Shown piece by piece: positions 9,110-23,227 of a stretch of DNA of 64,000 bases (positions are counted from its first letter, which is position 1; every line of letters starts with the position of its first letter). Source of the DNA: Dromaius novaehollandiae (Eukaryota > Chordata > Aves > Casuariiformes > Dromaiidae); contig NC_088103.1 of NCBI RefSeq assembly GCF_036370855.1, forward strand, positions 34,141,904-34,205,903, given 5' to 3'. Made by a program: the position numbers and the translations under genes. The notes beneath the pieces were generated by a model. The model was given only the letters and a program-made list of their open reading frames with translations, searched no databases and was not told the origin of the DNA.

Positions 9110-11230
9110 CCTGCGGAGTCCCTCTTGCATTTGAGGGGGAACAGTCTGCCCTTGGCCTTCGAACTGCCCCTGCAGGACCGTGGCAGCGCCGGGCTTGTGG
9201 GCAGCTGCCCCCGGGGCGGGAGCCTCTGGGGCAGCCGGGAGCCGGGTCCCGATGGGAGCCGGCCGAGCTGGGCACATTGCTCCCTCTCAAATGAGGCGGA
9301 GGTGCGGGCTAGATGCATGTTGGTCGTCTCTGTGGTTGCACCGTGGCTCATAGCGCCCACGCTGCTTCCTGCCGCACGGTGGCCGGCCGGGGGGATGAGC
9401 CATCCGGCTGGGGCTGCCGCACCACCAGCTTTTGGGGGGGGGGGGGGGGGGGGGGCTGGCGGAGGAAATGGGAACCAACACATTTGCTACAGCTAGTTTC
9501 CAGGCTACGGGCCTTCGTCTAGTGTCTAAACCCGTGTGTATCTCACGTATCCCCCCCCCTCGCGCTGCAGCCATCCACTTGAATCCCAGGAGCACAGAAA
9601 TAGCCATGCTGCCCGAGCGGAGGGCTCTGGCAAGGCAGTGCTGCCCACCGGCCCTTCTCACCACACTTTCTTAGCACCCATTGAACCATCCTAAACGCAC
9701 CCGTGCTGGCTTCGACCTCAGGTTTGCAGCGGCGGTTTGTCTGCAATGCCTTCGAGCTGCCGGCGGTCGCGTGTGCGAGAGCTGCAGGCCGCGGGCGCAC
9801 GGCGCATCAGGGCTCTTCCCTCTGCGGTTGTAAGGCACGGGTTAATAATTAAAAAGGAAGAAGTAGTTACGTGAATCTGACTGAGCCATCCTGTCGTCTT
9901 TGCATACAAGGTGTTCCACAGCATCTCCACATCTCGCTGTTTCTCTATTTTTTTTTTTTTAATTCCTGTTTTCTAGAAACAGGGACCAAGGGCCGTCCCT
10001 GGGGACTAGCAGAGCCCCAGGCACCGCCACTGCCTCTCGCCGCCCTGGTCTCCCAGCACCGCTTCCCCTTTGCCACTGTCAGAGCCTGACTCCCCCCTCT
10101 CCCTTTTTCCTGGCTCATCTCTGCTTTCCGCAGATGCAGCCCTCGTTTCGCGCAGCTTTCGTGCCCTGGCAGTGGGAGAAGGGACACAGATGGACCAGCA
10201 CCCACCTCCTGGCCTGGCTGTCCGTGACGAAATGCAAACATGGGGCGTTTCTCTGTGCTGAGCGCGTGGGGAAGGAAAGGCAGAGGCGACCGCGCTGCTG
10301 ACACAGGGTGTGCTGAACTGCAGCTCCCCTCCGGCGCTGCTTTGCTTCCGCCCCTTGTGTCTAAACGGACTGCGCCGCCCTCGGCTCGGCTCAGCTCAGC
10401 TCGCTGGATGCTAGCTAGCAAAGCCAGAGCTTTCCTTTCCTCCCGCGAGCGGTCGGGCAGCGCTGAGGCGAATGGGGCCAGAGAAGGGCAAGGGAGCAGC
10501 GCTGGCGGGGGGCAGCCGAGGGCAGCGGGGAGCCCGGGCACTGGCAGGTATCGGCATAGTGTCGAGCAGTCTGGTTTGCAGACACCAGCTGGTCTCAGCC
10601 CAGGGGACACCCAGCGTGTGGCCGCTTTCCTGCAGACGACAGGCAGCTCGGACAGCTCCGGCCAGGCAGATGCATTTGCAAAGGCCGCAGCAATGGCCCG
10701 GGGCAGCGGGGAGCCTCTCGCCCTGGTCCGGAGCGGTGCCGGGTCTCTTCCAAACGCCGCCACGGCACCGATTCCCAGGCCCAGGGCGACACCGGGCTTT
10801 GCAGGACTGCGGAGGTCACCGAGTCTGGTTACCCACCTCCTTGCGTGGGCACTGTGCCATTCCTGGGTGGTGTAAGGGATGCAGAGAAAGCCAGGAGGGG
10901 CTCTGGGGTTTTGGGAAGCCTTTTCTGCCTTCCCAGGGCCATGGCCAAGTTGAGGCAGCTGCGGGGGACCTGCTCTCACCTCCTACCCCACGGGAGGCTC
11001 CTTGCCCTTGCTCTCCTCATCTTTAGGAGATGATTGAAGACAACACAAAGCAGGGACTGACCTGCTCAGCATGTCACCAGCGTTGACCCTCCAGCTGCCT
11101 CCATCCAAGCCTCCTCTACTGCCGCCTTCTTCACCGTCGCTCCTTCCTCCAGCCAGCTCGTGCACGCCTGAAGGCTTCTCCAGCAGAGTGCTGAGCTCAA
11201 GCAGGGCAATAAATCCTCCTTTGTGGCCCC
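9110..11230 (+). other. INA: Probable INA 3' UTR
   Basis: The sequence after the TAA at 9107-9109 contains an ATTAAA variant at 9848-9853 and a canonical AATAAA at 11208-11213 followed by a T/G-rich stretch. Either could end the transcript, and the second gives a UTR of about 2.1 kb. A run of 22 G at 9434-9455 lies inside. The poly(A) choice is inference. Confidence 0.45.
9434..9455 (+). repeat. Poly(G) run of 22
   Basis: This is an uninterrupted G homopolymer, likely length-polymorphic and a hard sequencing target. It lies in the presumed INA 3' UTR, where the RNA could form a G-quadruplex. Confidence 0.9.
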
Positions 11231-14200
11231 ATCTTTTTTGCTGTTTTAATCACCAAGGCTGCCAGGGGAAAGGACTGAAGCACACTGCAGATGCTTCAAG
11301 ATTTATGCCTCTGCAGAACCTCGGCCCTGCAGATAAAAGGCAGCTGCAGACACTGGCTGCACCGTCACACCGGGAAGAAGCAAAGAGCAGCCATTTCTCC
11401 ACGGTGTTACCTTGCCCTCGTCCCTCCACCACGAAGGGCTCCAGCCTCCGTGAAGGGCGGCAAGCCCCCACCCCATAGCCGGCTGGCTGGAGATGCTGGC
11501 CTGCGTGTGCAGCTGGGCTTCGTGGCGGCTCGGCTATGCTCATTTCATTTCCCCGTCGGGGGGATGGGGCAGCCCGTCCAGGCTGGGACGCCGGCTGAGG
11601 CAGGCCTGGGTCACCTTCTGCTGCTGCAGCGATGGAAGATGCTTTTTTCCATCGTGATCCTGGAACCAGGAGACCTTGGGCTCCTCTGGGGAGCCTTGCA
11701 GTAACCGCCTGCGCTGAAACCTGCAGTTCCTGAAAGGCAGCGAGAGTCCCTGCATGCAGAGGAAAAATCTAGCTAGTGAAACTTGTCGGGATGCTGGAAT
11801 TCACGACAGAGCAAGCCACTGAATTGAGCCAAAGAAAATTCATTCAAAGAATCCCCCCCAAATACATTTTTCTTTGGCAGGACTGCAAACATCTCCATTT
11901 CCAGACCAGGGAAGAGCCCCATTGTTCAGCAAGAAGGAACCTACAGGCAATTCAGAGCAAAGCCTCCTCCAGCACCTGAGCACAGACACCTCTGCAGGGA
12001 GAAGAGCTTCCTCCTGGAGCTGCCAAATGTGTATCTGAATGACCAGATATCCACAGCAGTAGGGTTTGACACTTTAAAGTTACTGAAATAACACCAGTGA
12101 TATGAGCTCATCTGGGCAAGTCTTCGCAGGCATATGGGAATAAGATCGCTTGGCAAACGTAGCAGGACGTGCAAGCAGGGCACTGCTTGGGTGGAGTTAG
12201 GGGACCAGGATAGGAGGGAAAAAAGGTGGGAAATCCCTCACGCCAGAGCAGAAGAGCCGTCAGTCGTGATCCCCAGCGTGCTGCAACAGGCTGCACTTCA
12301 GGAACGTGTTAGTAGTGAGAAGGGAAGGGGCTGTCAGTAAGGGCGCTTCAGTGCAGCCCCTATTCCATCCCAGGTGACTCCAGCTGGACAAAAAGAGCTG
12401 CAGATGCACAGTCTGCAGTCACGGGGAGGGAGCAATGCACTCCTGCAGCGGGGCAGGGCAGCCTCTGCCAAGGTCTTTATCCAAAACCTGCGATTCACCC
12501 AGCTAGAAAGGCGAGGAGCCTGTAACTCCATGATAAATGATTGTATCCTCGTTAAAGCAGCATTTACCAGAAAGCGAGGCTCTGGTGCCTAGAGCTGACA
12601 GTTCTGCTGGAGCTCGGTTGTGTTGCCGGTAACACAAAGAAGGAGCAGTGTACATGCTAAAACCAGCCTCATCCATTTAATTGGAAGGGAACTGCCCAGA
12701 AAATTCCAGAGCATGATTGCAGAGCCCGCAGACACGTGACACCTGGCATAAGGAAGCGGACTGATATCTGGCATTGCAGTCTCAGTACCGCAAATTGTCG
12801 GGTCCAGGCTTTCAGAAATCGGGGCCTGTCTCCCCTTCCTGTCCTTACTTAAGTCACAAAACTGGCTTGAGGTCCTGAAATAACAAAATTGCATGCTTTA
12901 CGTTCTGCTGGCTGCCTGCAAGAGGGGGACATTGTGGAAGACGCAGGAGACACGAGCTCCTGGCTCTCCTAGGCCCAGGGCAGCCTTCGCGGTCATTTTC
13001 TGGGGTGGCAGATGTGCACAGACCTGAGCACGGCCTGCAAGAACAAGCTGTTTGGAGATGCCACTTGTAAAAGTTGAGGTCAGACTCTAAAAATACAGTT
13101 TGCACTGAGGCTTAGAACATCATCAAATTTAAGCAGATTTTCAATAGAAACATTTACAAAACAAAAACACGTCATTAGCAAATCCCTAGTCTAGCAAAGA
13201 GGCCCTGGAGCTGCATGACTAAAAACATCCAGCAGTGTTTGAAGCAGGCCAAAATGTTTTGGCAAGCTGAAATAGTCTTAGGCTGGATCCTTAAGGAACC
13301 GAGGATTACGTGAGCACACTGTGACTGAACGCCCTCCCTTCCCCAGGCATTTTTTCTGCTCAGCAGCTTAACTTCAGCCACATTCGACAGAGGACTAAAG
13401 GTCTCAAAGATACCAGACTCCTCCAAGTTTCATGCAAGCTGCCGCACAGGCAAAACATGCTCATTGATAACAAATCTGAATCCTCTTATTAGTCACCAGG
13501 AAACCCACCCAAAAGGCAGAAATTATGAACACCTCAACACTGATGTGAGCTTTCTCACAAACTCATTTGCAGACAAAAGGCAAAACTATGAAAGCAAAGA
13601 AAGCCAGAATGAAAGAGGCTTTACTATTTTTTACTGTTCACTGGACTATTTGTTTCTTAAAAACAGCTGATTCCCTTGGACTGAAATTCTCCGCAGGCAA
13701 ACAAATCAATCACGTGCAGCTGCAACAACCTGCAACAGCAACCTGCAAGTTCAGCCCTGTTGTTTATCACTCAGCAGAATTTTAAACACGTTAAAGTACA
13801 GTCTTCAAAAGAAAAACATTTGGTTGCTTTGGTAATAGGTATTGTTACTGCTCCCATCTGTTATGCCTTCGTTCAGCTATGAAAAAGATCTTAGTGTTTT
13901 TCTGCTGATTGCCTGCCCTTACATACCCAGCAGCAGTTTGGAGCGTTTCATTCACAGCACTCAGCACACTTTACACACGTTAGTGTTGCAGTGGATGGAC
14001 AAAACTGAGAGGCGAGGAACTCAGTTCAAGGTCACAGCACAAGTCAATGACAGTGCTGAAAAGGGAATGCAGGTGTCCTTGCATTCAGCTTACCCACTCG
14101 CACGGACTTCCTTACATAGCGAAAACCACCCCAGCCTTGTTCTCTATGCTGTGGCATTTAAACAACCTGTTATTTTATTGCCATTCGTAGGTAAAATATT

Positions 14201-17150
14201 TCCTCATGTCCCACGAGAAAAAAAAAAGGAGATTGCAGGTTCTTGCGAATGGCATTAGGCTTCTCACCCCAGGCAGTTCTTACCGTTCAGTCCCCGGTAT
14301 ATGCAAGAATGTGGTATTGTTTCTGGAAGGACATACTGGGCCGCCACTTGAAATAGCATCTTATCTCAGCACAGCCTACATAAAAGCATGCCGCCAGCAG
14401 CGTGCTCTGAGCATGCTGCGGTATCTTGGAAGGACTGTTTGCCTCCCGGCACCAGGTGGAAAGGGTTCTCCAGGAACACGCCGTTTTCTTCGTAATCTCT
14501 GCCAAATCCCCACCTACTTTTCTACTGTTAATGTTTCCCTCAGAGGAAAACAGGCATTTTAAGATTTCATTTCCAAATAACTCGTTTAATCAAGCAATGA
14601 GGAAAAAAAAAGCTTTTTTCCACTTCTCAAAATAATTTGTGTCAAAGCAGCAGTATTCTACAAAATAAATATCATGATAAACTAAATCAAAACCCAGTAA
14701 AGATGATGATATTGTTCTATCCAGCTTCAGCAATCATTTTGCAGCTGCAAGGCAGCCGATCAATATTGCGTTTCACCTCAGAATGGATTACCATTCATCT
14801 CTGAAAATCAATAAAACTTGACCTGTTCAGTGATTAAACTTGTAACCATAGCAACTTGCTGAACCCTCAGCAAATCAAAGTATCTGTTAGCTCATTCAGC
14901 AAAGGTCTCTCAAAGATGACACGGGGAAAACTGGTCTTTTTGCTATTTACTCCACACTGGAGAAAGGTAAAAACAGAAATGCCAGGGATGTAATTTTAAT
15001 TTGCTAGCAATTGTTAACATACATCAGCATAAATCATTACACAGAAAAGCATGATGATGTAACACCAGTATTAGAAAGCCTGATTAATTTTTTAATAAAA
15101 TTCATTGACTGTTTCATATCTATGGAAATAAATGTTAAAGGTTCTCCTGGCTCAGGTGTGGCAGAGCCTGGTGGAGGTGCAGATCAAGGCTGGGTGCAAC
15201 AGTGGTGTCCAGAGAATCGGTGAAATACAAACATTGCCATGAGAACACCTTCTCCATTTAAAGAGAGCTCAGCTGCATATTTTACTCATCTCTGAACTTT
15301 CTTTTCTTATTATACTAAATCTGTATTAAACCAAGTAAAACAGTCAGGACACCACCAGCATGACTCAAGGCTCATAACTCTTTTGTAGCTTGATTCTGTA
15401 TTTATAAAAACTCGTGACATTAAGGCTCACAGTCTCCTCTTGCTAGGAATTAGTGGGTCTGCAAAGCAACTCAGAATATGCTACAGCACAAAATGATATT
15501 TAATTAGGATCTGTCTTAGCCATATAATTGCTAAGCAGGTAAGCAGAAAATAAAACCAGAATTATTTCATCCAGTGAGGAAACAATATAGTGTATGTGAA
15601 ATAGCGATCGAGTTCAAGCATGCCTTCCTCTCACGTCCAGAGCACGAAGCTGGCTTATCTCCCACGAGGGCAGACATGCCATCCCATAGGGGAGCTGTGA
15701 CAACAGGCCGTCTATCATCAGGACCAAAAGGGACTGGAAGAAAACCAAGGTTAAAAGGAGACCAACAAAACTAAAGCAGCAGCAGGAGAGCTGAAAGACG
15801 ACTGGCACATTTTAAAGCAAGCAGACTCGTTATCTTTAAGCAGGAAACTGCAGGGCCCACAGGCTGCAGCCTGGCAATAGTCAGAGGTGGCCCCCGCTGC
15901 CCGGGGATGTGCCAGCAGAGCCCCGCGAGGGGCTGTAGGAGCCAGATCGCAAGTAAGCATCAGTGCAGTGACAGTATGCTCCAGATGGAAGAAAGTAACA
16001 TGTTTAGGCAGGAAAATTAAGCTAAGAACATGCTTTTTGGAAGCAATTGGGGAGGGGAGTGGGGAAGGAAAGAACTAGGTAAATGGGAAATCAAAGAGGC
16101 CACCAGGCATTCGTACCAAAACATCACTAGCAACAAAAATACATCAAAGCATCACTCCTCTTCATTAAGCCATAGAAAGAATGAAAAAGGAAGTCGTGAC
16201 CTTCTGTATTTTAGCTGCCATGCGGTTTACCCTACAGACAAACCCTTTAAAGATACTGCAGAAATCAGTGATGCATCCTCTGATGCAGTGACTGCTCCAG
16301 ACAGAGTAGCTAGACTGTGATCAGTGACTTTTTTTTTTTTTTTTTTTTTAATAAACAGAGACTGACTTTCACGTCAGAGCCAGTGGCAGCATAGTAATCT
16401 TGAGGCTACACAGAAAATGGCTGTAGAGACACAAATGGTCTATTATAAAGACTGACATCCTGGAAGGATGTTAACTTGAATTAACTGTCAGTTTTTATAT
16501 GGCCATTAATCTTAGCAAATAATCTCTTCTGTAGGCATGAAGTTCAAGACAGGATTAGAGGAGAATTTGCAATGTAAAACATGACCATAGTGCTAATATA
16601 TATATATTATTTTATATATATATATATTTTTAAGTGTACTGCTACAAAATTAAAAAATAACAAAAGTAATAATGAAACAGGGGATGGAAGTATTATCAAG
16701 CTAGATGATGTGTATAAAGCTAGGAAGATTGGAGCTGCAGAGAGAGACATGGTTCACAAGGGACTTAACTTCCATGAACATGGATGAAAAGGATCTAGAA
16801 GCAGCAAAAAGATATACACATTGAGAAAAAGGGGTCTTATAACTACATAGCATTCTTTGTCTTGTATCTGTGTTGACAAATAGTCTTGACACATGCCATT
16901 TCTCATTGAAATTCTCATTAACATGATAGTCCCAGAGCCTCCATGTAATTCCAATTAATGTTACTGCAATAAGCTCCAGTAGAGATTCTGGTATTAAACT
17001 ATCCTCCACCTCCCAACTTTCTCATTTCTTCATTGGAATTTATATTTCCAATAACCTCAGAGCACAACCAGCAGTTTCAACCTGAACTGCTACAATTTTG
17101 ATGCTGACATACAGAAAGTGGTATGGAAATAAATGAGAGATAACTGAATT
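11230..17150. other. Intergenic region between INA and PCGF6 3' ends
   Basis: About 5.9 kb between two tail-to-tail genes. GC content falls steadily from left to right. Small features are a T run at 16329-16348 and a TA-rich tract near 16595-16631. The ORFs here are short, have no family signature and lack splice-site support. I recognise no gene, tRNA or transposon. Confidence 0.6.
16595..16631. repeat. (TA)n microsatellite
   Basis: Two TA runs are separated by a short TTATTT interruption in AT-rich intergenic DNA. Confidence 0.85.
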
Positions 17151-17159
17151 TGAAATCAG

Positions 17160-18791
17160 CTAAAATAAACTTTATTTTACTGTTACAATATATATTCTCT
17201 TATCAACACAACTCACAAAGTGTTTACAAAATAATCTCATTTTCTGCTGCATTTTAAACACTACTTTTATACAAACTTTGAAAGTAAAATAGTATATTGT
17301 GGTTACAAATGTTTTTGTTTTGTTTTCTTTTTTAGAAGCATCACAAAAATTACTTCAAATAAACACCTCTTTTTTCTTATGGTGTCATCTTTGCAGGCAA
17401 AACCAAATATTTATTGCAAAGACCTGAGGAAGGATTCACTAAAACTTTCTTTTGACAGAGGATTCTGGTCTCCCCCTAGACTGACTGCATAGCAGCGAAT
17501 ATGACAGTGAGCAAGTGCATGCGAGTTAAATTAGGTGCTCTGAAATGCCTTACGGAGGAACCTTCCCCTTCGCCAACTACAGAGGGAGCCTCGTCTCCCA
17601 TGCCTTAAGGCAGCTTTCATGAATCCCCACATTTATGACCTGGTGTGCATGAAGACCACAACATACAAAGCTCTGGTTCTTAATCCTGTGCAAGAAACTA
17701 TGAGAGTCTTGGACAGAGCAGAATTTTGAAATATTACAGCTGTCATAAAATTTAGTATTTTAATATGTTAAAACTAAAGTTACCTAATATCTTCTTGTGA
17801 ATCTGAGAGTAATAGGTGCACATTATGTTGCTCAACATCCTCAACCATGGTCTCTACTACAATGCACTAATACACTTTAGAAAGACTGCAAGAGCTACCA
17901 TTTTCACTGCTGCTAGAAAGACGTGCTGAAATGAAAGAGGATCTGTTCTCTTGCCTGTCAAATCAGTTGATGGATTTTACATGACAGCAGAATCAGGCTG
18001 ATAGCGATTTTACGTAGAGCAAGCAGGTACAAAGAAGCACTACTTTTTTCTTTTTTTTTTTTTTTTTTAAAAAAACATGCATAGTTTAACCAGCTGGCTC
18101 ATCTCCATTAAGACTACAGATGCATGATCCACCATTTGGTATAAGTCAAACTACCACCAAATATATTTCCAGTGCAAACACAATTGTCTTTCTTGAAGAA
18201 AAACAATTAAATTTAATGCTACTTCTGAAAAAACAATGCTTGTGATTCGTCATTTTCTACCTATTTTGGTCTGAATTTGGAAAATTCCCCTCTTTTCCCC
18301 AAATCACTTCTGAAGACAGACAATCACAGAACACTCTTTTTAGGGAAATGACTGTCTCTTCCCCAGAATACACTATACTGCTGACTGAGGATCATCCCTG
18401 AGAGCACCGTTCCAGCTAGACACTTCAAAAGTATGCAATATCTCATAGCTTAGAGGAAAAAGGCAATTAACGCTGTGAGATCTTGGGGCTTTACAGAGTA
18501 TTAAAAAAAAAAATACAGCAAGTCTGAGCATTTAAGTTCCCTGAGCTGAGTGAAATTTGGAGACAGTCATTTGTAACACTAAGCGTAGCAACATCTATAG
18601 CTGTACTTACAGAAGCTGTAATTTTTACAGTGGTAAAGTCAGGTGTTAAATTGCAAGTATACAGCAGTTGGCGGTGGTTTGTTTTACTTGCTTCCTGTTA
18701 CCGGAAATAAGATGGCCTTCTTTGGTGAGAGACAGCACTGATGAAGCTTGATGACTTTGGATTGTTTCACCATCTGATATTCTAGCAATCT
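17160..18791 (-). other. PCGF6: Probable PCGF6 3' UTR with poly(A) signal
   Basis: Downstream of the PCGF6 stop (18794-18792 on the minus strand) no coding sequence follows. The first strong downstream signal I noticed is AATAAA, read on the minus strand at 17176-17171, followed by a T-rich GTTTATTTTAG stretch. This predicts a UTR of about 1.6 kb. Homopolymer A/T runs near 18049-18075 and 18503-18514 lie inside. Earlier cleavage is possible. Confidence 0.55.
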
Positions 18792-21700
18792 TTAAGTTAC
18801 TGGTAGCGGAGCTACCACAAGGCCATAGTGCAGTACAAGTAAACCATCCTAGAGAGAAGAGAGAGAAATCGTATCACCATACCACTTTGTCATACCAGAC
18901 AATGAAGGAAATACCTGATAGGGAAGATGATCATTCTGTGGCAGAACCTCAGCTTCAACCTCATTCAGCATTTTATACTGTTCCTCTTCCATATGGCAAA
19001 TATAAATTTTGAAATATCAAGGCAAAGAAATACATTCCCCTCTCCTCTTTGAGATAGAGAAGGTTTTTTTCAAAAAAAAAAAAAAAAAAAGTAAAAATTG
19101 GTACTTTGCTTTTATTTTAAAGACATAAGGGAGTTGTCTTCTATATGTATAATAGGCTCCATTTACAACTCATGCTGCTTTTTGCAAGATACTGAAAGGC
19201 AGAAAAAAAAATTCTGACTGAATAGTTTTAGAAGGAGCTATCAAAAATCTGGTCTTTAACTCTAGTCACTAAAAGTAAAGAAGACACAGAAATGTAGTGC
19301 AGGAAAAGGAGGAGGAAAGACATTGTTGCCTGGGCACAGAATTTGGATCCCAACTACTAATCTTCATTTCACTGTGTTCACTGATGGCTCTACCAAATCA
19401 CTTTTGCTTCTTACAACTGGGGTAACAAAGATAGAAAGGCAACATAAAAGATCATGTAAAAAGCAAAACTGTTTAAAATATGCAATCATTACATAATTAC
19501 ATGCCTACAAGTTAACCAGAGTCCTGGATACCTCAGTAATATATAATTAACATAATTCTCTTACAGTAGTGTTGCTGATTATTTCCTTACATAGAACAAG
19601 TTAGAGAAACTCATGCCAGCAGCTTACCATTTCTTCCTAATTCTGGATGCATAACCAAACTTCTTTTTTAATCCTTGTTATATTAACGAAATCAATCGAC
19701 GCATAGCAAATGATACTCCCTGCTTTCATGGCATACCCCTGACTATGTGCCTTATATCATTTCATTCCAGCAGTATAAGTTCAGAGGCTGCTGATTCAAG
19801 ATTTGTGCCTGTAATGATTGAGAAGGAGGAAAAGTGCAATGTTTCCTCCAACTGCTTCACACCCTCTTTTCCTGCCATTGCCTTTGTTTCTGCTCTGAAA
19901 GCAAGTTCAGGAATTTAGTTATATTGATCCTGGGTAGGAACCACTTCCTCCATTCCCCAGTAATGATAAAACACATTTCACTGTCTTTTACATAAACCTG
20001 AAGGACTGTTGCATACTTGAGTAGGAAATCACAGGCATACTTCTTTCATGAGTTTACCCTCCCTTTTTCTACTGAGGATTCTGGGATGCTTTTTGCTTTC
20101 CTGAGACAGAATGTTCTCCCTGCCCACTTCTTTTCTTAAAATAATGTCACTATACTGAAAAGCCCAGAATAGTACTACACATTTATTAAGCAATGAATAC
20201 AAGCAAGACAAAAAAAATTTTTTTTTTTTTTTTTTTTTTTAAAAGTCATAGCCTCTCTTCTTGTGAGACTGCTCCACTTAAGTTAATAGAAAACCTTCAT
20301 CTGCAAGACTGGATGTTTCCTGTATCATTATAATCTGTTTTACTTGTATCATTTGATTCACATACAGCTGGTAAAAGGTCTAGCACTCAGCCTGCTTCCA
20401 CCTCTGAAATCTGCTCCCTCTGCTGATCCATGGGGTATCTGACTTGTTGCCTTAGACCTGTTTATACGGACGGGCTTTAATAACAGTTAGAATTTCTGCC
20501 GTATTTCGGTTTTGATATTTTGATCTATTTGCATATAGGAGCTAAGATAACATATGTTGCAGATAAGCTACACTGGTCTGTGTGATGGAATACAGCAGCA
20601 CATTAGAAAAAAAATCTTTAATTTGCCAGCGCTGTAGTATAATAAAGCCATGGTAGAAAGTTCTACATTAGTCTCAATGTATTTTGAAAGAATGCCTTTT
20701 TTTTTTTTTTAAACAATAGTTTGTTCTCTATGTAAAAAATGTTACTTCATTGTTGCATCAACTACTTACAGAAATCTCTGAATGATTTTGCATTGGAGGA
20801 AACCTAAAATTAAGGAATTGATCTCAAAAAGAATCAAGAGAACAGAAGTTGCTTTTTCATGCTTCCATTACATGCTCTATTTCTTCCCTTGGCAATTCTT
20901 TTCAGACAGTGCCTATCAACATCTTCATTATCTGTCTGAAAGATGACCTCTTACTAGAAAAACAGCTTTGTCTTGCCTGCAGTGCCACAACGCTCTTTCA
21001 GCAAGAGAAAAAAAAAAAAAAAAAAAAACAAAACCCTAACTGCTGCTGGATATAACTACTAAACCCTCCCTTCTAGCATCCAGTTTCTTAGGTCTCTTTG
21101 GCAGCTTAGTGGTGTCTCTGGGAAACAAAGCTGCTGTTTTGGAAAGAAAAATGTTGCAGCATGTTATCCAAGAAGAAAAACAAAGTGGAACAGCTACGGG
21201 AGTTCTCAAATGTGATGAACAGATTCATAACAAAGGAGATCAGATTTCCAACAGCAATAACTTTGATCAATTTAGCCAGTCATTTAGTTGAGTTTTGAGT
21301 CTAACTTCTGGCTATTGATATTGTCATTTACTTAAAGAAGAGATCAATAGTCTAAGTTGGGAAAAGAGAGCGCCAAAGAAGGAGCCAACAAAAACAATAA
21401 TCATAATAAATAAAATTTAAATTTAAGCCCAAAGAATGGCCATACCAGGGCAGACCAAAAGGATACCTAGCCCAATGGTGAAAGCCTACATAAAAATATA
21501 TGGAAAGGGCAAATATGTAGTGCTGCCTCCCCAGAAAACTGTTCCAGCTTCCAAAGCCTTAGGTTTCTGAAACATCTCGAGTAAGAGGCTGCTGCTTTGC
21601 ATTCAGTGTCTTCTGGTGACTTTTCTTCCACAAACTTGTTTAATCACTTTTCAATCCACAAACTTTTGGCATCTACAAATCAAATCCAAATGCTTTCCTA

Positions 21701-23196
21701 ATTGATGTCAGTCACATGTTCAAGACTGATGATCAGAACAAGGGATTAAAGTGCACTGAGAAAAATGGGTCAAAGTATTTGTTTATAGAAACCTTGAAAA
21801 ACAACCAGAAGGTCACGTTGAAAAATGGGCAGCACATCACTATGTTCACAGAAGGAGACTAAGTACAGGCCGCAATATATATATTTATATGTATGTGTGT
21901 GTATATATATATATGTATATATTTTCTCTAACTCTACAGCTACGGGTGATACAGCCACTTCAGAGTAACAGTAAACGTGCCCCACGAGTCTCATGCAACC
22001 ATTTCACTTTCCCTTAAAGGATGCTTACAATGACAAACGAGGGCTTAGTGCAGGGCAGGTGCCAACCAATCTTAACTTCAATGGACAAGAATGCAAAAAG
22101 TTATTTTATTGCTGTTTTATTAGTGCCAGCTCACTAACTTTTCTTTCTCTTCTCATCCTGTTAATTACTGGGAACCCATCGCTACTCCTAAAAGGATACT
22201 ACGAAGAGGCAGGAGCCTTTATTTACCCATTTACTCAGTGCCTAATACAAAGCAGGCTGACTATATTGCAATGTGAAGATAGGATCCTGCTCATCCTCAC
22301 TTCTCACTAAGTAGAACAGATACTTCTAACATTCTTACCAACCTCTTGGCATGTAATATCCTGTTTTACCTTCACAGAGGTGTACTTGCTCCTTGTACTT
22401 GTTGGCTATTTCCGTTGAGAGACTAAAACATATTCAAGCTTCCTTTTTTGGAGAACTGTGGTCAATAATAGAGTTTTTCCTCTATGGCAGAGTTTCTTAA
22501 AGGAAAATATATTTGCAAGAAAAAAAATGCTACAAGATACCCTTTGATGAATGAGTTTTCAAATCGAATATTTTTCAATAGTACACTTAAAGAAATGATC
22601 TATCTACACAGGAAATATCACTTTTAAACCAAAAGCCAAACCCACTGCAATTACTTCTGTACTAAGAGAAGCTGTGAGTTAATCCAGTATTGGCACTGCT
22701 TACTCTATAATATTTAAAAAGTGAATAATTACACATTTGTATTCATGTTCAGCTGCCTTCTCTGGATACTATTCTAAGGGGAAATCCAAACAGAATGATC
22801 TCTTACTGTTTATTACAGATCTCAAATCAGGATAACTCAGATGTGCCCAAAAGAAAAGCAAAATGAAATATGATCTTTTCATACAGCAAAACCCTCAAGT
22901 GTTCTTTGCTAGACATTTGTGAACCTGACCTAACAAACTGTAAAGGATCCCACCTGCTACACCCAACTATAAACTTCAGAGTGCAGCAGGCAAACAGAAA
23001 CATCATAGTGTATGTGTCCTTTGATGTGGCAAGAGCAGCAGCAACAAAAAGCACCTCGCTCCCCAAATTCAATAACCTCACAGAGCAGAGTATAACACTT
23101 CCATAACAGATGTGTGCTAGATGGTCAGAGTAATTACATTAGATCATAGATCTTCCTGTCTAGCTCAGGAGATGCTAAAAAACAAAACAAAACAAC

Positions 23197-23227
<31 letters not shown>

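Noticed and set aside
9945-10979. 344-codon minus-strand ORF downstream of INA
   Set aside because: Low-complexity composition, no recognisable domain, no promoter or splice support; it lies in the presumed INA 3' UTR.
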